Source: BM003 sp963783695
GTDB lineage: Bacteria > Pseudomonadota > Gammaproteobacteria > Steroidobacterales > BM003
Direction of reading: 5' to 3'
DNA: 64,000 nucleotides
Assembly: GCA_963783695.1 (NCBI GenBank)
Contig: CAWAOM010000004.1
Location: 1-64,000, forward strand
Shown: piece after piece, positions 15,749-25,958 of the stretch
Layout: every line of letters begins with the position of its first letter
Position numbering within the stretch: position 1 is the first letter of the stretch
Translations under genes and position numbers: made by a program
Notes under the pieces: model-generated
Seen by the model: the letters and a program-made list of their open reading frames with translations, nothing else
Database searches by the model: none
What the model was told of the DNA's origin: nothing

Positions 15749-18700
15749 ATGCAGTTAAGATCTCCTTTCCGTTTCATTCGAGTATTGACGATCGCCATAT
15801 CCGTCGCGGCTCTCATCGGTTGCGGCTCGGGCAGTGGAAAAGACCCGGTTCCGGGTACGCCGCAGGTTACGCAGAAAGGAATTCTGCTGGATTCGGGCCT
15901 GGAAGGTGTGACCTGGCAGAGCTCGGGGGGCCAGGGGGGCATCACCAACTCTTCTGGCGAGTTCGAGTGGAGACGGGAAGAGCTGATTACCTTCAACGTC
16001 GGCGGAATCCTGCTGGGAGTAGTCGACGGAGCCGAATACATAACGCCCGTGGAGCTCACCGGCAGCAGCGTACCGACCGATCAGCCCGCGCTCAATCAGC
16101 TGGTGTTCCTGCAGAGTATCGACGAGGATGGCGACCCGTCCAACGGTATCTCCATCAGCTCGGCGACCCGTGAGCTGGCGGCGGACCAGACGCTCGATTT
16201 CACCAGCCCCAACTTCGATTCGGAAGTCGAGGATGTTGTTGCCGCGATCGCTCCCGGCAATACAGTGGTCAGCGAGTCAGCGGCTCTGCTGCACTTTTAT
16301 CAGTCCTATAACTCGGTGGGTTGTACGGACAACCTGGACTTTGACTTCCCCGGCTATCCGGCCTGCGGCAACGGCATCACCTACAACCTGATATTCACGG
16401 ATCAATTCGATGAGGGCGAGGCTCCTTCGCCCAGCACCTGGAACATTAAGACCGGCTACGGCCCCGATGACGACGGTTGGGGCAACAACGAATGGCAGCT
16501 CTATACCGATTCGGCGGACAACGTCCGGGTCGAGGACGGTAATCTGGTGCTCCAGGCCCAGTGTCCGGTGGAGCCCTGCGGCGTGCGCGACGGTACGATC
16601 ACGTCCGCGCGGATCACCACCCAGGACAAGTTCGAGTTCAAGTTCGGATACGTCCAGGCGCGTATCAAGCCACCTGTCGGAGATGGCGCCTGGCCGGCGT
16701 TCTGGAGCCTCGGCGCGGTGTTCCCCGAGACGCCGTGGCCACGTGCGGGCGAAATCGATTTCATGGAGATGCACAACGCCTTCTCCGACGACAAGACGAC
16801 CCATTTCACCATGCACTGGTGCGATGAGACGCTGCAGGCGCCCGAGGAGTGCACATTCCCGGACGGCTGGGTCTTCGATACGCAGACCCGGTCGTTCGCC
16901 GAATCGCTGGGTGACGACTACCACATCTTCGAAGCAGACTGGGACGAGAACAGGATCGTCGGCAAGATCGACGGCATCACCTATTTCACCCGGACCATCG
17001 ATCCGGACACGATGGAGGAGTTCCTCCGCGAGTTTTTCCTGATCCTCAACGTGGCAATGGGCGGCACTCTGGGTAGCGACAACCAGCCGCCCAACGGTAA
17101 CGAGACATGGCCGCAGACCATGCTGGTGGACTACGTGACCGTCTTCGAAAAGGTTGGCGGCGTTGAGCCGGTCGAGGACACCCTGATCGACTTCGAGGGA
17201 CCGCCGGAATCCTACGATTTCGGGCCGGCCGGTGGATTTGGTGGTGGCGCGGCTTCGGTGATTGCCAACCCGGTTTCCGAAGACATCAATACCAGTCCCC
17301 AGGTCGGCCGCATGCTGAAATTCGATGCGGAGCCGTTTGGCGGTGCGACGCTGACGCTGGATGAGCCCGTGACCGTGCCCGGCGGCCGTCCCTTCACGAT
17401 GAAGGTCTGGTCGCAGCGGCCTGTTGATCTCCTGTTTAAAGTAGAGGGTCCCGTCGAGGCCGAGACCACCGGTGCCCATGGCGGAACGGGCTGGGAGGAG
17501 ATGACCTTCGACCTCGGGGACTTCAGCGGTACCGTGGAGGGGATCACCCTGATCTTCGATAACGGGACCAACGGCGACGCCGAGAACGATCCGGAAAACT
17601 GGACGTTCTACTTTGACGACATTCTGTTGCCGACCGCCTCCGACGGTGGCGGCACTCCCGGCGGTGGACTGGTTACGGACTTCGAGGACGATCCGGCGTC
17701 CTACGACTTCGGGCCGGACAACGGTTTCGGCGGCGGAGTGGCCGATGTCATCGCCAACCCGGTCGTGGATGGCAACAACACCAGCGACCAGGTCGCCCGC
17801 ATGAGGAAGTTCGCCGACCAGCCTTTCGGTGGCGCCACGCTGACGTTACCGAGCGTGCTGCAGGTGCCAGGCGGCAGCTCGTTCACGATGAAGGTCTGGT
17901 CGCCACGCCCCGTGGACGTGCTGTTCAAGCTGGAGGGCGGTCCGGACGCCGAAGGCACGGTAACGCATGGTGGGACCGGCTGGGAAGAGCTGACATTCGG
18001 ATTCTCGGGCGTAAGCGGCAACTTCACGGGCATTACGTTTATCTTCGACAACGGGACCGTCGGTGACGCGGAGAACGATCCCGACAACTGGACCTTCTAC
18101 TTCGACGACATCTTCCTCGTGACCGATGATGGCGGTGGGCAGCCGCCGGCCCCCGAGGGCCTGGTGACTGATTTCGAGGGCCCGACGACGTCCTACAACT
18201 TCGGTCCGGACGGGGGTTTCGGCGGCGGTTTCGCCGAGGCCACGTCCAACCCGTTCACGGGAGCCGGCAACCCCAGCGCCCGGGTCGCGCGTCTGCTGAA
18301 ATTCGCCGGCGAGCCCTTCGCGGGCTCCACGCTCATATTTCCGACGCCGGAGACGGCGAGTCCGTTGGCGGTGCCGGCCGACAGCTCCTTCACGATGAAA
18401 GTCTGGGCAGCCCGGCCCGTGCCGGTCCTGTTCAAGCTGGAGGGCGGACCGGATGCCGAAGTCGCGGCAAACCACGGCGGCAGCGGCTGGGAAACTCTCA
18501 CGTTCGACTTCCCCGGCGTCGCGGGCAACTTCACCGGGATCACCTTCATCTTCGACAACGGCGTGGTCGGCGATGCAGAGAACGATCCGGTCAACTGGAC
18601 CTTCTATATCGACGACATTTTCCTGGTGACGGACGACGGCGGTGGACCCCCGCCCGGGGACGACACGCGGGAGGACTTCGAGGGCGATCCTGACTCCTAC

Positions 18701-21700
18701 ACGTTTGCCGACTTCGAAGGCGGTGTCGGCTCGGTGGTGGCCAACCCGAACCCGAGCGGCATCAACACCAGTGGCCAGGTCGGCAAGATGCAGAAGTTCG
18801 CCGGCGCACCTTTCGCCGGCAGCACGCTGGTGCTGGATCCGCCGGTCTCACTGGCGGCGGCCAACTCCTACAAGATGAAGGTGTACTCGGCGCGCGAGGT
18901 GGTGGTGACGCTGAAGCTGGAGCCGCTGAACGAGGAGGCGACCGCGACCCATACCGGAGGCAACACCTGGCAGGAGTTGTGCTTCGACTTCTCCGGCGTT
19001 GCCGGCAACGTGACCGGCTACACGCTGATCTTCGACAACGGCGTCGTCGGTGACGCGGAGAACGATCCGGACAACTGGACGTTCTACTTCGACGATATCG
19101 AGCAGACCGACGGGTGCGCGGCGCAACCGCCGCCCGGTGGCGGCCCGTTGGGCCCGCTGGACTTCGAGCCGGACGGCCTGGGCGCGGCCTATGCGTGGAC
19201 GGTGTTCGAGAACGGCGACAACCCGCCGCTGGAGTTCATCCCCAACCCGGATGCGTCGGGGATTAATCCCTCGGCCACGGTAGCCCAGTTCACGGCACGC
19301 CAGGCGGGCCAGCCGTTTGCCGGGGTCAACACGCTGGATCTGCCGACGTTCACGCTGGATGAGAGCAACGCGATCGTCAAGATCATGGTGTGGAAGTCGG
19401 TGATCAGCGACGTCGGAATCAAGTTCGAGACGGCGGACCTTGCCTCGAGTGGCGAGATCAAGGTGGCCAACACCGTGGTCAACCAGTGGGAGGAGCTGAC
19501 GTTCGACTTCTCCGGCAAGATCGGTGAGCCGAGCTCGACCGACATCGCAGGCTTCATCGTGTTCCCGGACTTCGATGCCCGGGCACAGGACAACGTCGTC
19601 TACTTCGACAACATCACGTTCAACGCGGTGGGTGATCAGCCGCCGCCCGACGGCAACCTGATCGATTTCGAGGGCGATCCGGCCTCCTACACCTTCGCCG
19701 ACTTCGAAGGGGGTGTCGGATCGGTCATCGCCAACCCGGCGCCCGGTGGGATCAACGACAGTGCCCAGACTGGCCAGATGCAGAAGTTCGCCGGCGCGCC
19801 GTTTGCCGGCAGCACGCTGGTGCTGGATGCGCCGGTCTCACTGGCAGCAGCCGACTCCTACAAGATGAAGGTGTTCTCGCCCCGCAGTGTGGTGGTGACC
19901 CTGAAGCTGGAGCCGCTGGACCAGGAAACGACGGCCATCCACGCGGGCGGCGGTACCTGGCAGGAGCTGTGTTTCGACTTCACCGGCGTGGCGGGCGATG
20001 TGACCGGCTACACGCTGATTTTCGACAGCGGCACGGTCGGAGATGCGGAGAACGATCCGGCCAACTGGACCTTCCAGTTCGACGATATCGATCAGCAGAC
20101 CGGCAGTTGTCCGGTCCCGCCCGCGCCACCGCCGGTGGATTTCGAAGGTGATCCGGCGGCCTACACCTTCGCCGATTTCGAAGGCGGTGTCGGTTCGGTG
20201 GTAGCCAACCCGGCGCCCGGTGGCCTCAACGACAGTGCCCAGACCGGCAAGATGCAGAAGTTTGCCGGCGCACCGTTTGCCGGCAGCACGCTGGTGCTGG
20301 ATCCGCCGGTCTCACTGGCTGCGGCCAACTCCTACAAGATGCTGGTCTTGTCCCAGCGCGAGGTGGTGGTGACGCTGAAGCTGGAGCCGCTGAACGAGGA
20401 GACCACCGCGACCCATACCGGTGGCAACACCTGGCAGGAGCTGTGTTTCGACTTCTCCGGCGTGGCCGGCAACGTGACCGGCTACACGCTGATCTTCGAC
20501 AACGGCGAGGTCGGTGACGCGGAGAACGATCCGGACAACTGGACGTTCTACTTCGACGCCATCGAGCAGACCGACGGGTGCGCGGCGCAACCGCCGCCCG
20601 GTGGCGGCCCGTTGGGCCCGCTGGACTTCGAGCCGGACGGCCTGGGCGCGGCCTATGCGTGGACGGTGTTCGAGAACGGCGACAACCCGCCGCTGGAGTT
20701 CATCCCCAACCCGGATGCGTCGGGGATTAATCCCTCGGCCACCGTGGCGCAGTTCACGGCACGCCAGGCCGGACAACCGTTCGCCGGCACGGTCACGCTG
20801 GACCTGCCGACGTTCACGCTGGATGCCAGCAACGCGATCGTCAAGATCATGGTGTGGAAATCGGTGATCAGCGACGTCGGGATCAAGTTCGAGACGGCGG
20901 ATTTTGCCTCGAGTGGCGAGATCAAGGTGGCCAACACCGTGGTCAACCAGTGGGAGGAGCTGACGTTCGACTTCTCCGGCAAGATCGGCGAGCCGAGCTC
21001 GACCGACATCGCTGGCTTCATCGTGTTCCCGGACTTCGACGCCCGGGCACAGGACAACGTCGTCTACTTCGACAACATCACGTTCAATGCGGTGGGTGCA
21101 CCGCCGCCGGCCCTGGGTCCGCTGGACTTCGAGCCGGACGGTCTCGGTGCCGACTACACGTGGACGGTGTTCGAGAACGGCGACAATCCGCCGCTGGAGT
21201 TTATCCCCAACCCGGATGCGGGCGGGATCAATCCCTCGGCCACGGTAGCCCAGTTCACGGCACGCCAGGCGGGCCAGCCGTTTGCCGGGGTCAACACGCT
21301 GGATCTGCCGACGTTCACGCTGGATGAGAGCAACGCGATCGTCAAGATCATGGTGTGGAAGTCGGTGATCAGCGACGTCGGAATCAAGTTCGAGACGGCG
21401 GATTTTGCCTCGAGTGGCGAGATCAAGGTGGCCAACACCGTGGTCAACCAGTGGGAGGAGCTGACGTTCGACTTCTCCGGCAGGATCGGCGAGCCGAGCT
21501 CGACGGACATCGCAGGCTTCGTCGTCTTCCCGGACTTCGATGCCAGGGCGCAGGACAACGTGATCTATTTCGACAACATCACGTTCAATGCCGTTGGAGA
21601 TCAGCCACCGCCTGCGAACGACACGCTGCAGGACTTCGAGGGGGACCCTGCCTCCTATACGTTTGCTGACTTTGAAGGGGGTGTCGGATCGGTCATCGCC

Positions 21701-22603
21701 AACCCGGCGCCCGGTGGGATCAACGACAGTGCCCAGACTGGCCAGATGCAGAAGTTCGCCGGCGCGCCGTTTGCCGGCAGCACGCTGGTGCTGGATGCGG
21801 CGGTGCCGCTCGCGGTGGGCGACTCTTACAAGATGAAGGTGTACTCGGCGCGCGAGGTCGTGGTGACGCTGAAGCTGGAACCGCTGAACGAGGAGACCAC
21901 CGCGACCCATACCGGCGGCGGCACCTGGCAGGAGTTGTGTTTCGACTTCTCCGGCGTGGCCGGCAACGTGACCGGCTACACGCTGATCTTCGACAACGGC
22001 GAGGTTGGTGACGCGGAGAACGATCCGGACAACTGGACGTTCCAGTTCGACGACATCGAGCAGACCGACGGGTGCGCGGCGCAACCGCCGCCCGGCGGCG
22101 CGCCGCTCGGCCCGCTGGACTTCGAGCCGGACGGCCTGGGCGCGGCCTATGCCTGGACGGTGTTCGAGAACGGCGACAACCCGCCGCTGGAGTTTATCCC
22201 CAACCCGGATGCGTCGGGGGCCAACACCTCGGCCACGGTGGCGCAGTTCACGGCACGCCAGGCCGGACAACCGTTCGCCGGCACGATCACGCTGGACCTG
22301 CCGACGTTCACGCTGGATGCCAGCAACGCGATCGTCAAGATCATGGTGTGGAAATCGGTGATCAGCGACGTCGGGATCAAGTTCGAGACGGCGGATTTTG
22401 CCTCGAGTGGCGAGATCAAGGTGGCCAACACCGTGGTCAACCAGTGGGAGGAGCTGACGTTCGACTTCTCCGGCAAGATCGGTGAGCCGAGCTCGACGGA
22501 CATCGCCGGCTTCATCGTCTTCCCGGACTTCGATGCCAGGGCGCAGGACAACGTGATCTACTTCGACAACATCACCTTCTCAGCGGTCGGCGGTGGTGGT
22601 TGA
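15749..22603 (+). CDS. Giant GH16 laminarinase-type lipoprotein with eleven C-terminal modules
   Basis: The 2284-residue protein begins with a lipoprotein signal (SVAALIGC, Cys about 24). Residues ~40-180 form a small domain common in proteobacterial lipoproteins. A GH16 catalytic domain spans ~212-470 with GEIDFMEMH (Glu335, Asp337, Glu340 the catalytic triad). Eleven ~150-160-residue beta-rich modules of three types follow. Seven end in DAENDP-NW-F(Y/Q)FD(D/A)I and four in Y-F-D-N-I; they resemble jelly-roll carbohydrate-binding domains. It probably sits on the outer membrane and cuts beta-1,3(1,4)-glucan. The ATG at 15749 is preferred because it starts the lipoprotein signal. Confidence 0.9.
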   Translation: MQLRSPFRFIRVLTIAISVAALIGCGSGSGKDPVPGTPQVTQKGILLDSGLEGVTWQSSGGQGGITNSSGEFEWRREELITFNVGGILLGVVDGAEYITPVELTGSSVPTDQPALNQLVFLQSIDEDGDPSNGISISSATRELAADQTLDFTSPNFDSEVEDVVAAIAPGNTVVSESAALLHFYQSYNSVGCTDNLDFDFPGYPACGNGITYNLIFTDQFDEGEAPSPSTWNIKTGYGPDDDGWGNNEWQLYTDSADNVRVEDGNLVLQAQCPVEPCGVRDGTITSARITTQDKFEFKFGYVQARIKPPVGDGAWPAFWSLGAVFPETPWPRAGEIDFMEMHNAFSDDKTTHFTMHWCDETLQAPEECTFPDGWVFDTQTRSFAESLGDDYHIFEADWDENRIVGKIDGITYFTRTIDPDTMEEFLREFFLILNVAMGGTLGSDNQPPNGNETWPQTMLVDYVTVFEKVGGVEPVEDTLIDFEGPPESYDFGPAGGFGGGAASVIANPVSEDINTSPQVGRMLKFDAEPFGGATLTLDEPVTVPGGRPFTMKVWSQRPVDLLFKVEGPVEAETTGAHGGTGWEEMTFDLGDFSGTVEGITLIFDNGTNGDAENDPENWTFYFDDILLPTASDGGGTPGGGLVTDFEDDPASYDFGPDNGFGGGVADVIANPVVDGNNTSDQVARMRKFADQPFGGATLTLPSVLQVPGGSSFTMKVWSPRPVDVLFKLEGGPDAEGTVTHGGTGWEELTFGFSGVSGNFTGITFIFDNGTVGDAENDPDNWTFYFDDIFLVTDDGGGQPPAPEGLVTDFEGPTTSYNFGPDGGFGGGFAEATSNPFTGAGNPSARVARLLKFAGEPFAGSTLIFPTPETASPLAVPADSSFTMKVWAARPVPVLFKLEGGPDAEVAANHGGSGWETLTFDFPGVAGNFTGITFIFDNGVVGDAENDPVNWTFYIDDIFLVTDDGGGPPPGDDTREDFEGDPDSYTFADFEGGVGSVVANPNPSGINTSGQVGKMQKFAGAPFAGSTLVLDPPVSLAAANSYKMKVYSAREVVVTLKLEPLNEEATATHTGGNTWQELCFDFSGVAGNVTGYTLIFDNGVVGDAENDPDNWTFYFDDIEQTDGCAAQPPPGGGPLGPLDFEPDGLGAAYAWTVFENGDNPPLEFIPNPDASGINPSATVAQFTARQAGQPFAGVNTLDLPTFTLDESNAIVKIMVWKSVISDVGIKFETADLASSGEIKVANTVVNQWEELTFDFSGKIGEPSSTDIAGFIVFPDFDARAQDNVVYFDNITFNAVGDQPPPDGNLIDFEGDPASYTFADFEGGVGSVIANPAPGGINDSAQTGQMQKFAGAPFAGSTLVLDAPVSLAAADSYKMKVFSPRSVVVTLKLEPLDQETTAIHAGGGTWQELCFDFTGVAGDVTGYTLIFDSGTVGDAENDPANWTFQFDDIDQQTGSCPVPPAPPPVDFEGDPAAYTFADFEGGVGSVVANPAPGGLNDSAQTGKMQKFAGAPFAGSTLVLDPPVSLAAANSYKMLVLSQREVVVTLKLEPLNEETTATHTGGNTWQELCFDFSGVAGNVTGYTLIFDNGEVGDAENDPDNWTFYFDAIEQTDGCAAQPPPGGGPLGPLDFEPDGLGAAYAWTVFENGDNPPLEFIPNPDASGINPSATVAQFTARQAGQPFAGTVTLDLPTFTLDASNAIVKIMVWKSVISDVGIKFETADFASSGEIKVANTVVNQWEELTFDFSGKIGEPSSTDIAGFIVFPDFDARAQDNVVYFDNITFNAVGAPPPALGPLDFEPDGLGADYTWTVFENGDNPPLEFIPNPDAGGINPSATVAQFTARQAGQPFAGVNTLDLPTFTLDESNAIVKIMVWKSVISDVGIKFETADFASSGEIKVANTVVNQWEELTFDFSGRIGEPSSTDIAGFVVFPDFDARAQDNVIYFDNITFNAVGDQPPPANDTLQDFEGDPASYTFADFEGGVGSVIANPAPGGINDSAQTGQMQKFAGAPFAGSTLVLDAAVPLAVGDSYKMKVYSAREVVVTLKLEPLNEETTATHTGGGTWQELCFDFSGVAGNVTGYTLIFDNGEVGDAENDPDNWTFQFDDIEQTDGCAAQPPPGGAPLGPLDFEPDGLGAAYAWTVFENGDNPPLEFIPNPDASGANTSATVAQFTARQAGQPFAGTITLDLPTFTLDASNAIVKIMVWKSVISDVGIKFETADFASSGEIKVANTVVNQWEELTFDFSGKIGEPSSTDIAGFIVFPDFDARAQDNVIYFDNITFSAVGGGG
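17183..22600 (+). repeat. Eleven tandem module repeats in the GH16 gene, order A-A-A-B-C-B-B-C-C-B-C
   Basis: Type A (FGP-GGFGGG) starts near 17183, 17668 and 18161. Type B (TFADFEGGVGSV) starts near 18664, 19655, 20130 and 21620. Type C (LDFEPDGLGA, WTVFENGDNPPLEF) starts near 19150, 20610, 21111 and 22100. B and C copies are nearly identical in DNA: copies at 19709 and 21675 share over 100 identical bases. C copies at 19150/21111 share variants that differ from those of 20610/22100. This mosaic pattern implies recent duplication and gene conversion. Confidence 0.9.
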
Positions 22604-22754
22604 AGTGAGCGGAAAGGACGCGCTCGATTTCGGAGTCGGGGCGCGATCCCGTACGAAGAGCGTGTAACTCGGACGTTCCGCGGTGGGCGCAACAAATACG
22701 ATGCGCGCACCGCGGAATTTTGACCGGAAAATTCGGATAAAAAGAGTGGTCGCC

Positions 22755-25700
22755 ATGTCGGATTTAGGCTTTTACAACTGCATAAAGCATGTCTGCCGAA
22801 TGTTGCCAGTAACAGTGGCTTTATTTGCCACGCTTATAGGACCAGCGCAGGCGGCGGCCGTAGTCACCACCCACAAGGACGAGAACGGCTGGAAGCTGCA
22901 GGTGAACGGCGAGGACTTCTACATCAAGGGTGTCGTCTGGGGCTATTCGCCGCGAAACGAGAATTTCACTTACAACCTGTGGGGCGAATCTGACGATTTT
23001 ATCCGCAAGGTGCTCGATTACGAATTCAGTCTGATGAAGGCCGCCGGTGTCAACGCGATACGCAGTTTCGCCATGATACCGCCGCAGTGGGTCACCTATG
23101 TCTATCAGGAACACGGCATCATGACCGTGATCAACCCGCTCATGGGCCGCTATGGCTACAACGTGGGTGGCAAGTGGGTTCCGAATACGGACTATTCCGA
23201 TGAGCTCACCCGTGCGGTCCTGAAGGCGGATACGCTGGAAATAATCGAGCAATACAAGGATGTGCCGGGCGTGCTCATGTTCGCGCTCGGCAACGAGAGC
23301 AACTACGGGCTGTCGTGGTCGAGCTTCGAGATCGAGAATCTCCCCGAAGGCGAGCAGCAGACCGAGAAGGCAAAATACCTGTACAGCCTGTTCAACGAGG
23401 TCATGGCGGCAGGCAAAAAGATCGCTCCGGACAAGCCCTTCACGATCGTCAACGGAGATATTCAGTACATCGACCTTATCGCCGAATACTGCACTGACAT
23501 GGATCTGCTCGGCAGCAACGTTTACCGGGGCAAGAGCTTTACCGGCCTGTGGAAGGACGTGGAAGAGAAGCTCGATCTCCCGGTGGTGTTCTTCGAGTTT
23601 GGCAGCGATGCATTCAACGCGAGAACATTCGAGGAGGACCAGAAAGCACAGGCCGAGATCCTGAAAGACCAGTGGCAGGAGATGTACAACAAGAGCTACG
23701 GCAACGGTGAAGAGGGCAACGCAATCGGCGGATTCGTGTTCGAGTGGCGCGACGAGTGGTGGAAGTACCTTCAGGTGGAGAACCTGGACGTACAGGACAC
23801 CAACGCCTCCTGGTCCAACCAGGCCTATCCGTTCGATTGGGCACCGGGCAAGAACAATATGAACGAGGAGTGGTTCGGTATCACCGCTCTCGGCACAGCC
23901 AACTCGGACGGCGTATACGAGGCCCGGCCAAGGATGGCCTACGATGTGCTCGCGGAAATCTGGAGTATAGATCCCTACCAGTACAAGAAGTCCGCGATGA
24001 ACCAGCAGATCGACGCTCTGAACATGGAATACCTGGCGCTCAAGAGTGATGTCCGCCTGCTCAAGAGCGACAACAAGGAACGCAAGCAGATTATTCACTT
24101 CACGGGCGGTGAGCTGCGGGTGCAGATGCTGCTCAAGGGGACCGAGGACGGCATCGATCAACAGGGTGACTTCGGCGATGAATTCTCCGATGGCGAAATG
24201 CTGTTCCTGGACTTCGGGTTCGCACCCACGGACAGGATCGAGGGGCAGGCCTCGGTCAACATCCTCGGCAATGTGGTCGATTCCGAACCGCTGGAACTGC
24301 AGTATGGCCGCCGCGGCCGCCCGATCACCGTGAAGGCCGTGGTGGATCCTGACGATAATTCAGGGGCTATTCCCGTCGACACGGAAGTAAATGTTCAGCT
24401 AAACGATCGCGAACGGGTCGAAATCTATGACTTCAACGCCACCTACCGTGGCGACTTCTTCGACCTCGAGGGCTTCTATCACACCCCTCGCTACCACTGG
24501 GGCTACGAGGGTGATTTCTTCGGCTTGATACGGGAGACGACCGACCTCGAGGGTCAGGATATCTGGAACGCCAAGGCGCCACGTGGCGTCGAGTTTGCGG
24601 GCAAGGGCAAGCTGGACGGCCTCAAGCTGGTAGTCGGGCCGGAGGTCTACTGGGGCGCAAACCCGAAGGCGGTGGTGAAGTACAGCAACAGCTTCGGCAA
24701 GGTCGGCTGGCTTGGCAACGTGGACTGGACATTTATTCACTCCGAGGACATCGACAGGGCGGACAGCTCAGCATCGGCTACCGCGGAGACCGAAGTCGAG
24801 ACCCGCCAGACCACCCTGTTTGCCGAGATGGACAACTTCCTCTTTGAAGGCGTCAAGCTCGAGATCGGTGGCATCATCGGCAGCACGGACAAGGAGGGCG
24901 ACGAGTTCGACTACCTGGACGGAGGGGAGGTCGTTCGCAACGAGATCGACTACGAGGACACGCTGGGTGTCAAGACCAAGTTGAGCTTTCCCCTGTTCGG
25001 CGCCCAGGCTTATGTTGCCACCAATCATGCGGGCCTGGTGGCCGACGGGGGCGCGCCGCTCCGGGAGTTCGGTACCCGTCTGCCCTATTCGGAGTTCGGC
25101 AACAAGCACGAGTACGAGGCGGGCGTGATGATGAACTACGGTGACTGGATGTTCTTCCCGCGGGCCCTGTACCGCGACAACATCGAAGACGCCAATCCGT
25201 TCATCGAACCCGACATCGACGACGACGGCAATCTGCAGCCCGGCCTCAACCCGCGCAACCGGGACGACGATCCATTTGCGGTGCTGGACAACAGGCAGGT
25301 TCGGGCGGCCGAACTGTTCGTAACCTATGATCCCACCGGCGCCACGCCATTTTATAACTGGGACAACGACTACCGGGAAGACGCGGGCTTCGCATTCAAC
25401 ATCGGCCTTAACTACTCGGATTTCAAGTCGTTCACCGATTCCTACCAGTTCTTCTTCGAGCCGACGAATTCGAACGCGGCGTTCGGCGTCGGGCTGCCAT
25501 CGGAGGAGACCTGGGAAGTCACCAGCAGGATGGTCTTCAACCCGAATCGCGACTGGAGAGTGATCTCCAACCTGATCGGCGGCAACCTGCAGTCAACCGG
25601 CGATCCCGAGGGTGGCACCCGGGAGTTCTACGAGGTCAACGGCAAGGTCGTCTACCGCAAGAAGCACATCTTCGAGGCTTATGCGAAATACGACGCGTTC

Positions 25701-25925
25701 GGACCCTATGACTTCCATCGCCAGTTCAATATCACGTTCCCATATCAGTACCGGGCGGAATACATCTATCTGCTGGACGAACTCAAGGATGAGCTCAATT
25801 CAACGCTCGTCGGCATCAAGGGATTCCTGAGAGGCGTCGATGACGATTCGCCGACGGAGGAATTCCTCGGAGGTGATAATAGTTACCTCTGGCAGGTCGA
25901 GGTATATTTTAAGTACCGCTTCTAG
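22755..25925 (+). CDS. Glycosidase-coiled coil-outer-membrane beta-barrel fusion protein
   Basis: The 1056-residue product has a signal peptide (LPVTVALFATLIGPAQA) and a clan GH-A-like TIM-barrel glycosidase at residues ~38-410, opening GWKLQVNGEDFYIKGVVWG, with acid/base Glu181 in FALGNESNYG and nucleophile Glu281 in VVFFEFGSDAF. A coiled coil follows (NQQIDALNMEYLALKSDVRL, ~415-450), then ~600 residues of alternating amphipathic beta-strands ending in the outer-membrane signature EVYFKYRF with terminal Phe. I infer a porin-like barrel carrying its own glucanase. The ATG at 22755 gives the best signal peptide; GTG 22683 and ATG 22701 are alternatives. It follows the GH16 gene by 150 bases. 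Confidence 0.8.
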   Translation: MSDLGFYNCIKHVCRMLPVTVALFATLIGPAQAAAVVTTHKDENGWKLQVNGEDFYIKGVVWGYSPRNENFTYNLWGESDDFIRKVLDYEFSLMKAAGVNAIRSFAMIPPQWVTYVYQEHGIMTVINPLMGRYGYNVGGKWVPNTDYSDELTRAVLKADTLEIIEQYKDVPGVLMFALGNESNYGLSWSSFEIENLPEGEQQTEKAKYLYSLFNEVMAAGKKIAPDKPFTIVNGDIQYIDLIAEYCTDMDLLGSNVYRGKSFTGLWKDVEEKLDLPVVFFEFGSDAFNARTFEEDQKAQAEILKDQWQEMYNKSYGNGEEGNAIGGFVFEWRDEWWKYLQVENLDVQDTNASWSNQAYPFDWAPGKNNMNEEWFGITALGTANSDGVYEARPRMAYDVLAEIWSIDPYQYKKSAMNQQIDALNMEYLALKSDVRLLKSDNKERKQIIHFTGGELRVQMLLKGTEDGIDQQGDFGDEFSDGEMLFLDFGFAPTDRIEGQASVNILGNVVDSEPLELQYGRRGRPITVKAVVDPDDNSGAIPVDTEVNVQLNDRERVEIYDFNATYRGDFFDLEGFYHTPRYHWGYEGDFFGLIRETTDLEGQDIWNAKAPRGVEFAGKGKLDGLKLVVGPEVYWGANPKAVVKYSNSFGKVGWLGNVDWTFIHSEDIDRADSSASATAETEVETRQTTLFAEMDNFLFEGVKLEIGGIIGSTDKEGDEFDYLDGGEVVRNEIDYEDTLGVKTKLSFPLFGAQAYVATNHAGLVADGGAPLREFGTRLPYSEFGNKHEYEAGVMMNYGDWMFFPRALYRDNIEDANPFIEPDIDDDGNLQPGLNPRNRDDDPFAVLDNRQVRAAELFVTYDPTGATPFYNWDNDYREDAGFAFNIGLNYSDFKSFTDSYQFFFEPTNSNAAFGVGLPSEETWEVTSRMVFNPNRDWRVISNLIGGNLQSTGDPEGGTREFYEVNGKVVYRKKHIFEAYAKYDAFGPYDFHRQFNITFPYQYRAEYIYLLDELKDELNSTLVGIKGFLRGVDDDSPTEEFLGGDNSYLWQVEVYFKYRF

Positions 25926-25958
25926 ATGCGGCATGAGGATTTTAGAGGACTTCGCAAG

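Noticed and set aside
16277..17479. A 400-codon open frame on the minus strand
   Set aside because: It is an antisense shadow of the GH16 catalytic domain, whose plus-strand motif GEIDFMEMH is unambiguous.
20312..22270. A 652-codon open frame on the minus strand
   Set aside because: It is the antisense shadow of the repeated GH16 modules and repeats with them; its composition is Arg/Val-rich and lacks any fold.
17183..22600. A possible CRISPR array or tandem satellite
   Set aside because: The repeats are about 450-490 bp, coding and in frame, with no short-repeat/spacer pattern; they are protein modules.
22821..24161. A 446-codon open frame opposite the barrel-fusion gene
   Set aside because: It is antisense to a clear glycosidase domain and shows no motif or ribosome site.
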